Assembly (NCBI GenBank): GCA_014773175.1
Contig: VXCM01001477.1
Location: forward strand, 62,001 to 126,000
Reading direction: 5' to 3'
From: Lucifuga dentata
Taxonomy: Eukaryota; Chordata; Actinopteri; Ophidiiformes; Bythitidae
DNA length: 64,000 nucleotides
Part shown: in pieces, positions 1-13,267 of the stretch
How the letters are laid out: each line of letters begins with the position of its first letter
Numbering within the stretch: the stretch's first letter is position 1
The notes under the pieces: model-generated
Told to the model about the DNA's origin: nothing
The model's input: the letters and a program-made list of their open reading frames with translations, nothing else
The model's database searches: none
Program-made: the position numbers and the translations under genes

Positions 1-47
1 GCAGTCATGAATGTCATGCCCAAAACTTCCACAGCTAAAAAAGAAAC

Positions 48-83
<36 letters not shown>

Positions 84-1097
84 CGCTCTCTCTCTCACAA
101 TAACTTGAAGGTCTCCTGGCTTCCAGACTCAAAATAGCCATCCAGCAGCCATGTTCCAATGTTCACTCAATGCACCAGTCAGATTGCACCATTTAGCAGT
201 AACATCCAAGCCCTTATGAACATTTGACAAAATGATGTCGATATGAGTTTCAGGTGGCAGTACACAGCTGTTAAGGAATCAATAGATATAATTTTCATCA
301 TTTAGTGCTGTGCCTCTTTATTATGCTCAAGCTTAATTGATCTCAGTCTTCAATAATACCCCATCCTCTTTTAATATTGGTTGGGATTGCCAGTTGGACA
401 TGGGGCATGAACTGATATATCAGGATGCAACTAAATTCAGTCATTTATTAGAACTATTAACAAGCCAGTCAGTTGTTTGATGAGTTGTGGCATACCTCAG
501 CTGTCCTCTGCCTTCAACTAACACATATTGATCTCTTCTGCATTAGTTGTTTTCCAGTACCATCCAGTCTCATCTGTGATAAAGGCTGAACAGCATTCTG
601 CAGATTGGAAAACCATCTTGTCACACAGAATGGGAAAATGGTCTTTTTTGTTGATGCTGCCATGGCATCTTGATCCATAAATATATTTGTGCTGGCCGGT
701 ACAATTACCTTCAGTTCAGTCTGTCAGCTAGTGAGTCAGTCTGGGGCCTGGAACCCGAGCCAGCCGAACTATCTATAGTTTAATGAGGTGGGAGGGCGAC
801 AGAACGAGGGTAAGATTCTCTCTCTCTCACTCTCTCTGTCTGTCTCTCAGTTCATTCAGGGTAGACTGTGTATGAAATAGAAAAGTGAACGCGTGCATCT
901 TTCAGAGTCCATGTGAAAAAAGTGGCAAGTGGAAGTAGGGCCAGAGCCATGTGTGTGTTTTTAGGGAGAGGAATGATGACCTTAACTCGTTTCTCTCCTC
1001 TCCTCTTCCTCCTCATCTTCCTCCCTCTCTCCACACTGGGACAACGCTATCAAACTTATCAACAACAACTACTGCTTCGTCGTGGCAATCACAAAAG
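1..1097 (+). other. intron, 3' part only
   Basis: This is intronic sequence upstream of the first visible lama2 exon. It holds a (TC)n array at about 51-96 and a shorter TC-rich stretch at about 820-850. A strong pyrimidine tract lies at about 985-1035, about 60 bases before the acceptor AG at 1096-1097, with no other AG between. I see no coding sequence. Confidence 0.75.
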
Positions 1098-1184
1098 CTT
1101 CAGCCCCACCTGTCACCAAGGTGATGGAGGAGAGCTACTATGCGACCAGTGTCAGCCTGGATACACAGGACCACGATGTGACAG
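1098..1184 (+). CDS. lama2: lama2 exon: LE7 repeat, first part
   Basis: The 87-nt exon encodes 28 full codons, FSPTCH to GPRCD. It takes its first base to complete an upstream codon and ends with AG of an Arg codon before donor gtaaca. The peptide carries the FSPTC...CDQC...GYTGPRCD pattern of laminin LE7. The acceptor AG at 1096-1097 has no adjacent pyrimidine run, but it is the first AG after the tract at 985-1035. The same length and phases recur in the exon at 31076, which supports these boundaries. The open frame that continues upstream into the intron is probably not coding. Confidence 0.88.
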
Positions 1185-4100
1185 GTAACACACACACAGA
1201 CACACAGGAATAATGAAACACAGAAAATAAATATGGAAATTCCCATATACTGAGATATATATATATATATAAAATAATAAAAAAAAAGATCTACATTGCA
1301 AGTATTTTTATGTTAGCTGGAAATCACTCAGTTCAGTGTTGTTGAATTGAATGACATTCTTCTCCCATTGACTTCTTCCATTGAGTTTCACCAACCGAGG
1401 ACTATCGAGCCTTGAGCTTAACTATTCGTCAGATTGCATGCAGTCTTTTGTAGTTGTAAGAATGTGTGAGAAGTTGCACATTGGACAGTCCATGCTCTGA
1501 TGTGTTCTTCCTTGAATTGTCTGTTATTGAAGTTTTTTTTTTTTTTTTTNTTTTTTTTTTTTTGTACCTGGTGTATCCAGGCCACAAGACAACCCTGAGC
1601 AGCTGTTAAGACTACCAAAGGGTCTGACAGGGTAGCTATCGGTCAAATAACAATTTTGCAACATTATATGATACCAATATGATGCTGATTTCTACTTTAA
1701 TTCACTGAAAAAAAACATTTCATTTAAATGTCAGTGGTGACACATTATACTTCAAACAGGTTTTCAGTAATAGATATTGCATAGAGGTATTGGTAGACAC
1801 AGAGTTACAGCTCACTGCCCTGCATAGCCTGCATGCCTCCCATCCTGTCCACATCAGAATATCTCTGTCTGGTTCTGAGTCTTTTTATAACCTCAGTTGC
1901 CACTGGAAGGTACAGTGACCATCACAGACACACTGGCAGCTAAACATGAACTCTGACTTTCTGCTAGCGCGGTGCTGGTCAGCCGGATCTTTTCTGTGAA
2001 GTTGAGTGGTACCCTTAAACCTCGCAGCAGCATTACCTAGAGTTACCCAGTATCCATTACCCAGTGTTTTCCACTTTTCTAATCATGCTTAAAATTCAAC
2101 CAAACTTTGACCCATTTGCCAGTGACGTGCAACCAATGAGAGAATAGCTGTAAGTGAAGAAATGACAAAACAATTATAGAGAAGTTCATAAGCAGTGTAG
2201 CACAGTGTTAGCATATTAGAAATGTGAAGTCACCTAAAAATAAGCAAAAGACCTTATTGTTTATGTGTAAACACTCTGCTCCTTGCACTGAACAATGCAC
2301 AGTGGTCAGACCCTGTGTTCCCAGGGTCTTATGTTCCCCAGCTCTATATAGCACAATAGAGCACATAATGGGTTAGGACTAGGGTTAACACACACTTAAT
2401 GTACTGTATGAACAGAATATTGAACTTAGGAACATAGGATCCTGAGAACTTAGGACCTTGGGAAGTTGGGACCTTGGCAAATGGCTTGTCACAGTGCAGT
2501 TTTACTGCTGATCACATGTAAACACCCTTATTGACATCAACAATTGACATCAACAGTTTACTTCCTCTCAGTGCTGAAGACTACAACTTTGGAAAGTAAA
2601 GCCACTCTGTCCCTGTTCACTCCATATAGCCTATACCTTGTGGCTACTATCAGTTAGCTTAGCTTCTCTGTGCTTAGGTCAACTACATGTATTATCAACA
2701 TAACCTCAGGCTCTACTCCACCGATTTGGATAATTTTTTCTCATTGTTTCTTGAAAAGTTTTTAGACCTGAGGGAATGCAAAATTGGTGGAGTCTCCCAA
2801 TCATAGTATAAGAACAAAACACCTTTTGTTGCTTGAGGAAACCCTGCCATTGACTGATAAATATGATCATGTGAATTAATGTTGACAAGCAGTCCAACCA
2901 GAACAAATTAAATACTCCACCCTGCCTCTCTGATCTCCTTGTCACCTCTTATGCATGTCCATTAGTTACACTTGTGATTAGCTGCAGCTGATCAGAGCTG
3001 TTTGCTCCTAATGGAGATGATAGGGTTTGCTTGTTCGTTTTGTTCTTACGACTGTGTTGTATGTAAGAATTTCTGAGTTTACAATCAGTGTGTATGTGCT
3101 TTTGTGATGGCATACTGTATGTGTTGGCAGTCGGTGAGAGAGGAGGGCCAGCGATTAAAAGGTTTGAAAGAGGGATTGAAGGAGAGAGAGGGAAAAAGAT
3201 GTGCTGTATGTAGAGAATCTTGGTTTCTTGGTACCAAGATTCTCTGTATTGACTCATGTAAAATATTTTATTACTAATGAAATTGTTAAAGAGGGCACTT
3301 GGTTGATTCTGGCTCTATTAGTCTAATTGATACCTGCTGCACAATACCTGCCATTACATTTCATTATCTCCAGCAATTTTGTTATTGTCAGTGGTAATTA
3401 CTTGTAATGTACTAATTTTCTGTATTATGGACTTCAACAAAATAAGCTGCTCTATTCCTCCCACAATAATAATTGAGTATCCATTCAGCGCTAAGTGATT
3501 CTGTTTTTCTGTTTCCTGTCCATAGAGAGCCCATGAGAATTTAGCTGAAAGCTTTTTTCTCGTGCAGTTGCCTAACAGTAGCAAAGTGCATTTTCACACT
3601 TATGTGGTTTGGGCCGGTTCCATCGGACTAGGGTTTGTTTTCCCACAGCAATCGCACCCAGGGGTAGACCAAAGTAACCACATCAACTGTTTAGGAGGTA
3701 GTCTTGATCTGGTTCTTAACAAACTCTGGAGGAGTTTGTGTTTCGTTCGCACTACTTCCAAACCAACTGCAGCATTCTCACATGACTTTTGCTGCTATAT
3801 TTTGGATTGATTGGATATTTTCCTGTGTGAAACCAAACCAAAACAAACGGTAAATGTAGCATTGGAACAGTTTGGTCCATGCTTCTGACCAGAGCAACTA
3901 CAACCTGAAAACAGCCACAAAACCACAATCAGAAGACGAGGAAGAAGAGTAAGAAGTGACCAAATTTAAAGATAATAACATTACATGGAATCATCTGTAG
4001 ATTCAGTTCAAACATGTGAGTGTCACATCTGTCCTGCAAAACCCATATGTAGGCCTTAATTAGATTTTTATGGAATTTTGGATTCTTAACACAATTTGAT

Positions 4101-4791
4101 TGAAAGGGGAGAGTGATATGTGTCTAGCAAAGAATGATAGAATAGTGGAAATGTAAAAGCTTTTTAATATAACTTTTTTAAATTTATTTTTGTGTTGTCA
4201 CTAGAAGGCATTATTTCAAAATAACTGGCATACTGTCTGGAAAAACCTTAGATTATTCTATGTTATTGAAATACAGTATTTGTGTATAAGAGGATTTCAA
4301 CACAAATGTATATCCTGGTTGGTACTGTGCATGGAAACAAAAATGGAAATGGTTGATAGGCGCCTTGAGCAAGGACAAGGACCTACGGACTACCTCACCA
4401 AACCACGATTATTATTTTTTTCTTTTCAGACTATTTCATTTGACTAATAATAAGAGGAAGCCTAGATGCTGCAAAACATATTATCCTCCGAGTGCTGCCG
4501 TGACAACAGCCACTGAAACCAAATAAAACAGGCCTAAGCTGAAATAAAGCTCTCTGAAAAGGGAATTGAGTTGAAAGTGGAGAGGAAGCGAGAGAGTGAC
4601 AAGGGAATAGGAGGAGAGAGAGGAAAAAGGAAAGTATAGAGCAGTGGAGAGGAGGGAAAGGTATTCACACTGAAACGAGAATTAAATTTAGAGAAGAGGG
4701 GAAAGAAAGGAGAGAGAGGGGAAGAGTCAGGAGCAGCCAGCCATTATTACCACTGACCCTCCTTGGTACTCAATAGAACTGGTTTATTAAC

Positions 4792-4834
<43 letters not shown>

Positions 4835-5286
4835 GTTGAAGTGTATGTGTGTGTCTGTTTTTGTGTGTTTAGTCCCACAAGTAGATCCTCCTCAAGTAGA
4901 ATTGATTTGGCAGCAGTCTTGCTTCATGATAGGGGAGAGGAGGAAAGAATGATAGGTGTGTGTGTCCATTGTGTCTATTATTGTGTGTTATGCATAGCTT
5001 ATGTATATGTTATGTATATGTGTTTGCGTTTGTGCGCTGCGTTCTATGCAGGTTTAATTCACTTTTATATTCTATTCTATTCCATCCTCTCTCTCTCTCT
5101 CTGTGTATGTGTGCGTGTTTGTGCGTCATTACTTTTTCAAATGGCCTCAAGAAGAAGTAGAGGTATTTTTAGTGGAGAGTCCAGAGTGTGTGGAGAAGAT
5201 ATTTGGGGGGGTCAGACACCTGGTCAAAACCATCAGAGTTTACAGGAAGTGGAGGGTGAGCAAAACCAATAGAGAGTTGCAGAGAG

Positions 5287-5340
<54 letters not shown>

Positions 5341-5938
5341 GGTGGGTGGGGGTGACATGACATAAAAGTTATGTTGTTTTATTTTTAGTGCAATAAATTG
5401 GGAGTCATTGGTGGTGCCAGGGTGCCTCTCCCCCTCCACTACATTTGTTCTTCAACTTTTTTTCATAACATTTAGAGCATATTATTGGTTGATATTTGAT
5501 TGAATCTATTTGATTAAAACCTGGAACTAACTACCTGAAAAATATTAACTTGGCATTTAAAAAAATCTTAACTGTCATTTCATCATCGTGTTTTCATTAT
5601 CAAGAAGCAGAAAAACAGAATAATATGTTCTTGTTACAGTATGGAAGCATTTAATAACTGAGATGAGATTTTGGGGTATTCAGAATTACTTGTAAGGAAT
5701 GCAGCAGATGCCTACATTTTGGAAGTGGTGTTGATAGAAATTTATATGATTCTTTAGATTGCTTGCTATTGGAATTTGTGAAGCCAAATAAGAAATACTG
5801 GAGCCTTCCAAAGCATTACCACATGTCATATTTGTTTAAAAACACTTAAAAATCAGTAGATCATATTTACATTATGACGATATGACAAATGACTATAACT
5901 ATTTGCTAATATTGCGCTCTCTCTGTGCTGCCTCCTAG
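1185..5938 (+). other. intron (4.75 kb)
   Basis: No coding sequence seen. It contains a poly-T run interrupted by an N at 1550, purine-rich sequence at about 4550-4730, and (TG)n arrays at 4793-4831 and 5291-5337. I recognise no transposon here. Confidence 0.7.
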
Positions 5939-6150
5939 GTGTTCCAATGGTTATTATGGACAGCCCACTGTGCCAGGGGGCTCTTGCCAACCTTGTGATT
6001 GCCATGGCAACCTGGACCTAACCATACCTGGCAGTTGTGATCCAATCACAGGACAATGTCTGCGCTGTCGCCAAGGCTATGGCGGTGTGGCTTGCGGTAG
6101 CTGTGCTGTGGGTTACTATGGAGACGCCATCACAGCAAAAAATTGTCAGT
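5939..6150 (+). CDS. lama2: lama2 exon: end of LE7 and LE8
   Basis: The 212-nt exon completes the split Arg codon and encodes 70 residues from CSNGYYGQP to AITAKNCQ, then leaves one base of the next codon. PGGSCQPC closes LE7. The following eight-cysteine unit with PGSCDPITGQC and GYYGDA is LE8, very close to mammalian alpha-2 here. Acceptor cctcctag and donor gtaagt are both strong. Confidence 0.96.
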
Positions 6151-6302
6151 GTAAGTAACCATGCTAACAAAAGAAACATAAAAAACACCGAAATAAACTA
6201 AAGAAAGGAACCTATCATTGGTAATGATCATGGGGACAGTATTATCAACTTTTGCCAAGCATAAGACTTTGTTTACCCTGATGGGCAAATTTGGAGTAGT
6301 GA

Positions 6303-6957
6303 TTAAAGGACCATACCTTTTTGCATGTTTGAGCCTAATATATTCAATTTTCATAAATGTAAGGTTACTGACAATCATTTCCCAAAGCATANATGTTTGA
6401 GCCTAATATATTCAATTTTCATAAATGTAAGGTTACTGACAATCATTTCCCAAAGCATACTGCTGGAACGGTGAATTAAAAAATGTTTTTCTTACCTTCT
6501 AGACCACCATTGGTTTCAGCTCATTCTGGTAAGCTATTAAAATCACCATGTTAATACTTGAAACGTTCTTGGGATTCATAATCCATCATCGTGAACAACA
6601 CGCATATTCAGGTTTTTTTGAAGTTTTGTAATTTTAGCCTTTAAGCACAATAAAAAGCACAGAATGAATGTATGACTCCATCGAGGAATATAGTCCCAAA
6701 AGAAGACCTGTGTTTGTCGAAAAATTTAAACGACCGTGACTTCATAAGGCTGCGTAACTATTAGCAGGCGAAATATCAATTTTTAAGGTGGGTATATCCT
6801 TGAATGTTTGATTTTGAAAGATTAAGAGATTTTGCAAAATATCAGGAAAGCTGAAATATGGTTTTATCCTTTGGGAAATGATTGTCCGTAACCTTACATG
6901 TATGAAAATTTAATATATTAGGCTCAAAAATGCAAAATGGGTGGTATGATCCTTTAA
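6303..6957 (+). mobile_element. TTAA-flanked long-TIR MITE, family 1, copy 1
   Basis: Begins TTAAAGGACCATACC and ends in the inverted form GGTATGATCCTTTAA, with arms of roughly 90-100 bp that are inverted copies of each other (ATTCAATTTTCAT...GACAATCATTTCCCAAAG). TTAA at both ends is consistent with a piggyBac-type target-site duplication. No ORF. A 67-bp segment is repeated around the N at 6392. Confidence 0.85.
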
Positions 6958-7000
6958 GGTATTTGGCGCCAACCAGGAATTATATTTTGACCCTCACGTT

Positions 7001-7012
7001 GCCCCCTAGTGG
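7001..7012 (-). promoter_or_regulatory. CTCF-like core motif
   Basis: On the - strand this reads CCACTAGGGGGC, followed by AACG, which fits the CTCF core consensus. A single short match in 64 kb can occur by chance; no binding evidence. Confidence 0.35.
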
Positions 7013-7444
7013 ATACAGTATTTAATCCTCCACACTGATGTAAAACCAACCATACACAGCCATTGTTTAAATGGATATGTGCAGTTAAAATCTAGCATAA
7101 TCCTGATTTTATCCCACAGGTAGATTATATTATAATCCTATAAGAAGCCAGGAGTCTTGCAGTACATTCTTAAAAATCAATAATGCAACACGGAATTTAT
7201 TTTATTATATATGCATAAGTTTCGAGTTCCTACTTCTAACTTGAACACACTTCTTAGTAGTTTGATTAATATTAGACTTTGCCTTTAAGAAGGAAGCTGT
7301 CATCTACACAATAAATCATAATAAAGAAAGCCAGTGGTGCAATGTCACTTTCTCAACAAGGGGTTCCTCTGTGAAACTCAATTTCAGCTAAATGATACCT
7401 TTAATCCTTTCACTAAAACACTGAAAAGATAGTCCACCATCTGG

Positions 7445-7479
<35 letters not shown>

Positions 7480-7491
7480 ATGTGCACGGTN

Positions 7492-7528
<37 letters not shown>

Positions 7529-9770
7529 ATGTGCACGGTTGTACTTTGGCAAGCAGCTGTGCTAGTGGGAGGTGTGATGTCAGAGCGGCCCACTGACTGC
7601 CAGCTGTGTTTAAGAGTCAGAATAAAAAAACTTTACCTGTGAAAGAGAGGGAGCGCTAGAAAGACAGAGAGAGAGAGAGATGGCAGAGAATAAATACGTG
7701 CAGATGGTGCCCTGTTTGTGAAAATCTTCATTAAAACCTGTGCTGTTAACAAAAAACAGCGGCAGAGAGATGGATGAACAGATAGACAACTCGCAAAGAC
7801 AACAGACAGGCAGACAGTTAGATATACAGATAAAAGCGTCAGACCAGCACAAAGGCAGGCAGACAGGCTGACAGAGGGTATTAATGTGTAGTTGATAGTT
7901 CATTGTTCTGTAGTTGTTTCCCCTCTCCACCCAGCTAAATGGTTATTGATTAATCAGCCTGATCTATTGCTCTCCTACAGTTCTGATCGGCTGCTTGTGT
8001 CTTGGAGATGGAGGGTTGCTATTGATCCTGTAAGAAAGACAAAAGACCACCAGGAATTATTAAAACACAACTCTCTCTCTCTCTTTTGCTCTCTGTCTCT
8101 CTGTCTCTCNCATCAGTCCCAGTCTTAATGAATTTTATTGAGTGGAGAGGGAGAGTTCAGACCAAGTCCATTTGTGCACTATTAGACTGTACTTTTCTTT
8201 TGATGTCACAGTTCCCATCTGCTGCCATATCTGCAGCAGCCATTTTGTGTCTCCTCAAATAGTGGTTTGTTAGGTTTGATTCAGTGTTTGATTCAGAAAA
8301 TGGCTTGTTTTTTCAAGCACCCCTGATTGCAAAGTGATTTGTCTGAAGAATTCATTCAAGAAGATCGGCTCCTCTGCCCATTTTTCTTCATGGGGAAAGT
8401 TGTTTGGAAGGCGTTAAGAAGACGTTTGAATTACACAGTCACACGTATGTCCAGTCAATGGAACAAAATGGTTATACAATAATTCAGTAATTGTGCTTTC
8501 TGAATGCCTGGCAGTTAGGGGGATGCTTTGTAAATGCTTCATAGATCTCTGGGACACCTCACAGTCTAATGTTGCCAATCCTCCGCTGTAGTCATCTCAG
8601 AGATCATTGGTTTTAATCCCAGATCTAAATGTGAAATGAATGAGAAACATTCCTCTTGCCAAACTTGATACATTTCTGCCAACTAAGCTGTCTAAAAAAA
8701 CTCCTTCACAAAGCCTTTTTATGTTTGGGAAGAGGTTAAAGTCGGAAGAGGCGAAATCAGGTGAGAAGGAAGGGTGCTGCTCTCATTCAAACCCACAACC
8801 ATTAATAGCAGCCATGATGAACTGTGTAGACATATTGTCAAAATGAAAGAGAAGACTTTTTCCTTCACTTCATCTTAGCTTTTTTCTTAAGGCTTATCTG
8901 CTCAATGTGTACCATTATTATTACCGTAGCATTTCAAAACCACAGGTCATGACTTTTCTAGCTGATGGATAAGATGCCACTTGTTATTCTGTTTCTAGTT
9001 GGAAGTGATGCAGCAGGTCTATTCATGGTCACAAACCTAACTGGATCAGTTTCATGAAGACCATTTTTATGGATCATTTCCTGGACTGGGATCATCCTCG
9101 GGGTACTTACTCCCACTTGACGGCATCCCTCCCCAGTTTTGCAGTACGGATGGCTTTTGACATTAAATCGCGCCAATACTTTGTCCATCTTGTACAATTC
9201 ATAGAGCCTTTTGGTACTTAAGAAATTACGTTACTTCCATTTTTAAAAAATACATTTGCTCCCTTCCTAATGTGTCAGGCTTTGAACTTACCAATCATCC
9301 CTCATCCCTAACTCAACCAGTGATCTGTTTATTGTGATCAATAATCACCTTAATGTATAGGACTGTGGATGAAACAGAATGGAATGCTGACAAGACAGAC
9401 AACATGAAAGTTTCAAAGAAGCAAATAACTCCTGGGTTCAGCTTTGGCAACATCTGGTATTGCTTCACTGTAGTATTGCAGGATACTGTGTTACGATGAT
9501 GCTTTCAAGTGCTCCTTATAAGCACCTGCCCCTTTATTTTTAAGAGATCATGTGGACTTTTCATGTATTCAAGTGCTTCTAATACTTCTTTTATGCTGAT
9601 ATGATTACAGAAATAATAAAGAAATGGACGTTGTGGCCAAAAAAAAAAAAAAAAATNAAAAAAAAAAACAAAAAAAAAACACATGAGCATCACATCTCAG
9701 CAGCAACTGAAAGAAAAATTCTCACTTCAGTAATTACTCACACATCATTTTATTTTGTATATATACATGC

Positions 9771-9868
9771 TTAAAGGACCATAATGAAATGATTGTCAAT
9801 AGCATTACGTGTATGAAAATGGAATATATAAGGCTCAAACATACAAAATGGACGGTATGGTGCTTTAA
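9771..9868. mobile_element. TTAA MITE, family 1, copy 2 (short)
   Basis: A 98-bp version that keeps TTAAAGGACCATA and GGTATGGTGCTTTAA ends and the GAAATGATTGTCA arm words but almost none of the internal sequence. Confidence 0.75.
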
Positions 9869-10709
9869 TATATAACATATAGCAGTGGTGATAGATTAAA
9901 TGACAGAACGCTACTCCTGCAGTTTGCAGATACGACAGATTGTTGACTGCCTGGTAACAGAACGTAATGCATTTCAAGTTGTAAAAAAATGTTACACCCA
10001 CCATCGAGGCCAGAGCTGTAAAAAAAAAAAAAAAAAAAAAAATGCAACGAAAAGCAACATTTTATCCCACAACAAGGCGTGTATTGTAGCAACTGACAGA
10101 ACGGAGTCCAGATGGTCCCCAACGGGTGAAGCTAGGGGGGTGAGAGACTGTGTGAGAGAGTATGAATATGTGAACCAGAGATGGACGTATATGTGCGTGT
10201 TTTTCTGTGTGTTTAATCATGCGTGTTTGTGTGCATCTGCATGTATATGGCTGTGTAGGTGTGTGTGTGTGTGTTTAATGGCAGGCGTGCGTGTCTGCAT
10301 GTGTGTGAACTAGAAATCTATACATTGTGCTGTATACTGTCTGATGTCTCTGTTCATCTCTTTGTGTGTGTTTGTGTATGTGTGTTCAGACATCTGTTGT
10401 ACCCCTCTCTCTCACTTTCTCATCCCACACTCAGGTCTGTCCTTCTGTCTGTTTGCTTGTAACAGAAGAGAATGGCAGGAGAAAAAACACGCTCCTAATT
10501 TCTTGAGAAGGTGTACGTGTTTGTGTGTGTATGTCTGTGTGTTTGTGTGTGTTTCTGACAGCCCATCTACCAGATGGAAGCCGTGATGTTCAAGTTTTAA
10601 TTGTATATCTAAAGGGTTGATTGGCATGCGTGGGCGTGTCTTTTTTTTTCCCTGTAGTATTGGAGCACACAAACACAAACTTTAAATGAAGTTGAAGTCA
10701 AACTAAAAA

Positions 10710-10760
<51 letters not shown>

Positions 10761-10921
10761 ACAATGTCTTGTGGGGGTAGATATAAAGATATTTTATTTC
10801 TGTTATTAAGGTATGCACGTGGCATCCCATTTATGCAACCATAGTACAATTTATGAAGTCTAAAAACAGCAACAGATTATAATCTCCAGTTTGTAAAGTT
10901 AGAAATGTCACACATGTTCCA

Positions 10922-11581
10922 TTAAAGGACCATACCACCCACTTGCATGTTTGAACCTAATATATTCAATTTTCATACATGTAAGGTTACTGACAATCAT
11001 TTCCCAAAGCATACTACTGGAACGGTGAGTTAAAAATTTTTTCTCTATCTTCTAGACCGCTATTGATTTCAGTTCATTCTGGTACGCTATTAAAAATCAA
11101 CTTGTTGATACTTGAAACGTTCTTGGGATAGGTAATCCATCATCGTGAACAACATGTATATTCAGGTTGTTTCAAAGTTTTGTAATTTTAGCTTTTAAAA
11201 TGCAATAAAAAGCGCGGAGTGAATGTTTGTCTCCACCGGGAAATATAGACCCAAAAGAAGACCTGCGTTTATCGAAAAATTTAAATAATCGTGACCTCAT
11301 AAGGCTGCGTAACAATTAGCAGGCGAAACATTGATTTTTAAGGTGGGTTTATTGCTTGAATATTTGATTTTGAAAGATTAAGTNTAGCAGGCGAAACATT
11401 GATTTTTAAGGTGGGTTTATTGCTTGAATATTTGATTTTGAAAGATTAAGTGATTTTGCCAAATATCAGGAAAGCTGAAATACGGTTTTATCCTTTGGGA
11501 AATGATTGTCAGTAACCTTATATGTATGAAAATTGAATATATTAGGCTTAAACATGCAAAATGGGTGGTATGGTCCTTTAA
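10922..11581 (+). mobile_element. TTAA MITE, family 1, copy 3
   Basis: Full-length copy with the same inverted ends and TTAA borders, and the internal motif CTTGAAACGTTCTTGGGAT. A 67-bp block is present twice around the N at 11384, so the true length is probably about 590 bp. Confidence 0.87.
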
Positions 11582-12590
11582 ATGTATTGTTCCTTTGGCA
11601 ATGAATTCGCCAAAAAGAAGAAGCTGTTTTAGTGACCAGAAATTATGTAATTACCTGTCAGTCGTCTGTGCACTCTAACCCTTAAATATCTCGTCTCGCT
11701 TTGTGTGGATGGAGCAATCAGGAGCTGATTCTTGTTTTCATCAACACACAGCTGCAGACCACCGAGAAAAATGCAAGACAAAAAATAATGCCAGGCACTC
11801 AAACTTCTCTGATATTGCCAAACAGTTGTTGTTCAAGGCACTGAATGGTTCGTCATCCAAGCGGTTTCTTCCAGTCTGAGTCAGTGATGAGCAGAAGTTG
11901 TGAACTTATTACCTTCTTATGCTGAGTTTGTTTATTCTCATGACTCTAACAACCCCAACAACTGTTACGTGACTGCAATTAGAAATTTGCTTTGTAAACA
12001 AATCTCACAAGTCCAATGTGACCTGATCACCTGACCCAAGGTGTGAACAACTCTCAGAGAATGAATGTTGATTTACTGCTCATTGCTTCCTCTTGGATTA
12101 GTGGTGAAACTAAAGAGCAAGTCCAGTTGCTTTGAACCCATGCCTGAGAGCACATGCCTGAACACATGCCTGAGTGCCTTCATAGACATTATGCTCCAGT
12201 ACACTTTAATATGATATTATGGTATGCTGATGATAGAGTGCGGAAATGTTGGTATAATATTTCCTTCAGTTTTTATTTTTACCACTTGTGCATTGCGGTA
12301 GATTTCCTGTCAGTGCTGGTACTCAACACAAGAATCTAATCAGAGCAAATTTTATTTAATGTGACTCTGCTGCACCCCCATTTTGAGACTTACCAGTCTG
12401 AAGAATCAATTTCAAGAATAGAAGATTTTCTCTAAACTGTAGTGAGCAGGATGTGAAAGTTAGACAGCTAATCCTGAAGAAGACCTTAAGCCGAATATGA
12501 GCCCTAATCCAGCCTATTCTTGTATATATGCATGTAGTATTTTGAAATTTTCTTATTAGGAAACAATAATATATTTAAAATATGTTGATT

Positions 12591-12640
12591 TTCTCTTCTC
12601 TTCTCTTCTCTTCTCTTCTCTTCTCTTCTCTTCTCTTCTC
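12591..12640 (+). repeat. (TTCTC)n microsatellite at an acceptor
   Basis: Ten perfect TTCTC units, followed by CTCTCC/CTTTCC variants up to the acceptor of the exon at 12663. The array supplies the pyrimidine tract. Confidence 0.9.
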
Positions 12641-12662
12641 CTCTCCTCCCCTTTCCTCCCAG

Positions 12663-12769
12663 CATGTAAGTGCCATATGAATGGATCTCTGTCTGAGGAT
12701 TGTAATAAGGAGACTGGCCAGTGCTACTGCAGAGAAAAAGTGGTTGGACGACAATGTGACGAGTGCGTG
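12663..12769 (+). CDS. lama2: lama2 exon: LE9, first part
   Basis: The 107-nt exon completes a Ser codon (T+CA) and encodes 35 residues from CKCHMNGS to RQCDECV, ending in phase 0. This is the six-cysteine first half of LE9, with GQC and GRQCDEC spacing. The donor chosen is gtgggt after GTG, because it gives phase 0 and, joined to the exon at 15392, the mammalian spacing of 12 residues before CVPC. The acceptor's pyrimidine tract is a (TTCTC)n microsatellite. Confidence 0.93.
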
Positions 12770-13267
12770 GTGGGTATTCTGACAATTAAATTTACAAACA
12801 GATTATTGATAAGTTGTATTTTTCCTGTCTGTTTTTATTTCATTTCATTAATTCGCTGAGAGTTTTTAAATCTGGTTTTATCTCGCAGTAATCTCCTTTC
12901 AACATGGGATGTGACTTGTCTTAGATTTTTTTTTTTTAATTGTTAAACACATGGTTTTGTCTGCATAAATTTTTATTTTTTTATTCAGTTTACATCAAAG
13001 GTCTTTTCATAGACCAGTTCTGTGGTGGTTGAATGGTAGGTCAAAAGCTGATTATTCTATAATTTATTTTATTATTAACATTGCTATAAATGTAAAAATA
13101 TTGTTAATTGGAAGACCAGTCATGTATTCTCCTACAAAAGATAAATTGTGGGATTGTTTTATTTTCTGTCTGTACTTCAGGGTTGTTGTTTTTATATATC
13201 CTGCTTACTCATTATCATTGGCCCCCTGTCTGCTCCCTCCCACCTATCTGCGCTGTGATTGGTCCAG
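12770..13267 (+). other. intron before the candidate cassette exon
   Basis: AT-rich intronic sequence of 498 bp. A pyrimidine-rich stretch at about 13220-13250 precedes the acceptor AG at 13266-13267. Nothing else is recognised. Confidence 0.6.

Larger units (their letters stand above)
6151..12662 (+). other. intron (6.5 kb, longest in window)
   Basis: No coding sequence seen. It holds three TTAA-flanked MITE copies (6303-6957, 9771-9868, 10922-11581), a CTCF-like motif at 7001-7012, (TG)n arrays around 7447-7527, an A-rich run with an N at 9657, an A run at 10020-10042, (GA)n at 10719-10756, and a (TTCTC)n array that runs up to the acceptor of the next exon. Confidence 0.75.

Noticed and set aside
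913..1097. Upstream extension of the first exon with a signal-peptide-like hydrophobic stretch
   Set aside because: The hydrophobic residues come from the pyrimidine tract. Mammalian alpha-2 has an exon boundary at FSPTC, and the paralogous exon at 31076 starts at the same codon.
4763..5272. Open frame of 169 codons with Cys-Val repeats
   Set aside because: It is produced by (TG)n repeats; no domain, no splice support.
10719..10756. CRISPR-like or other array from regularly spaced short repeats
   Set aside because: All such arrays in the window are simple microsatellites in a vertebrate intron, with no spacers.
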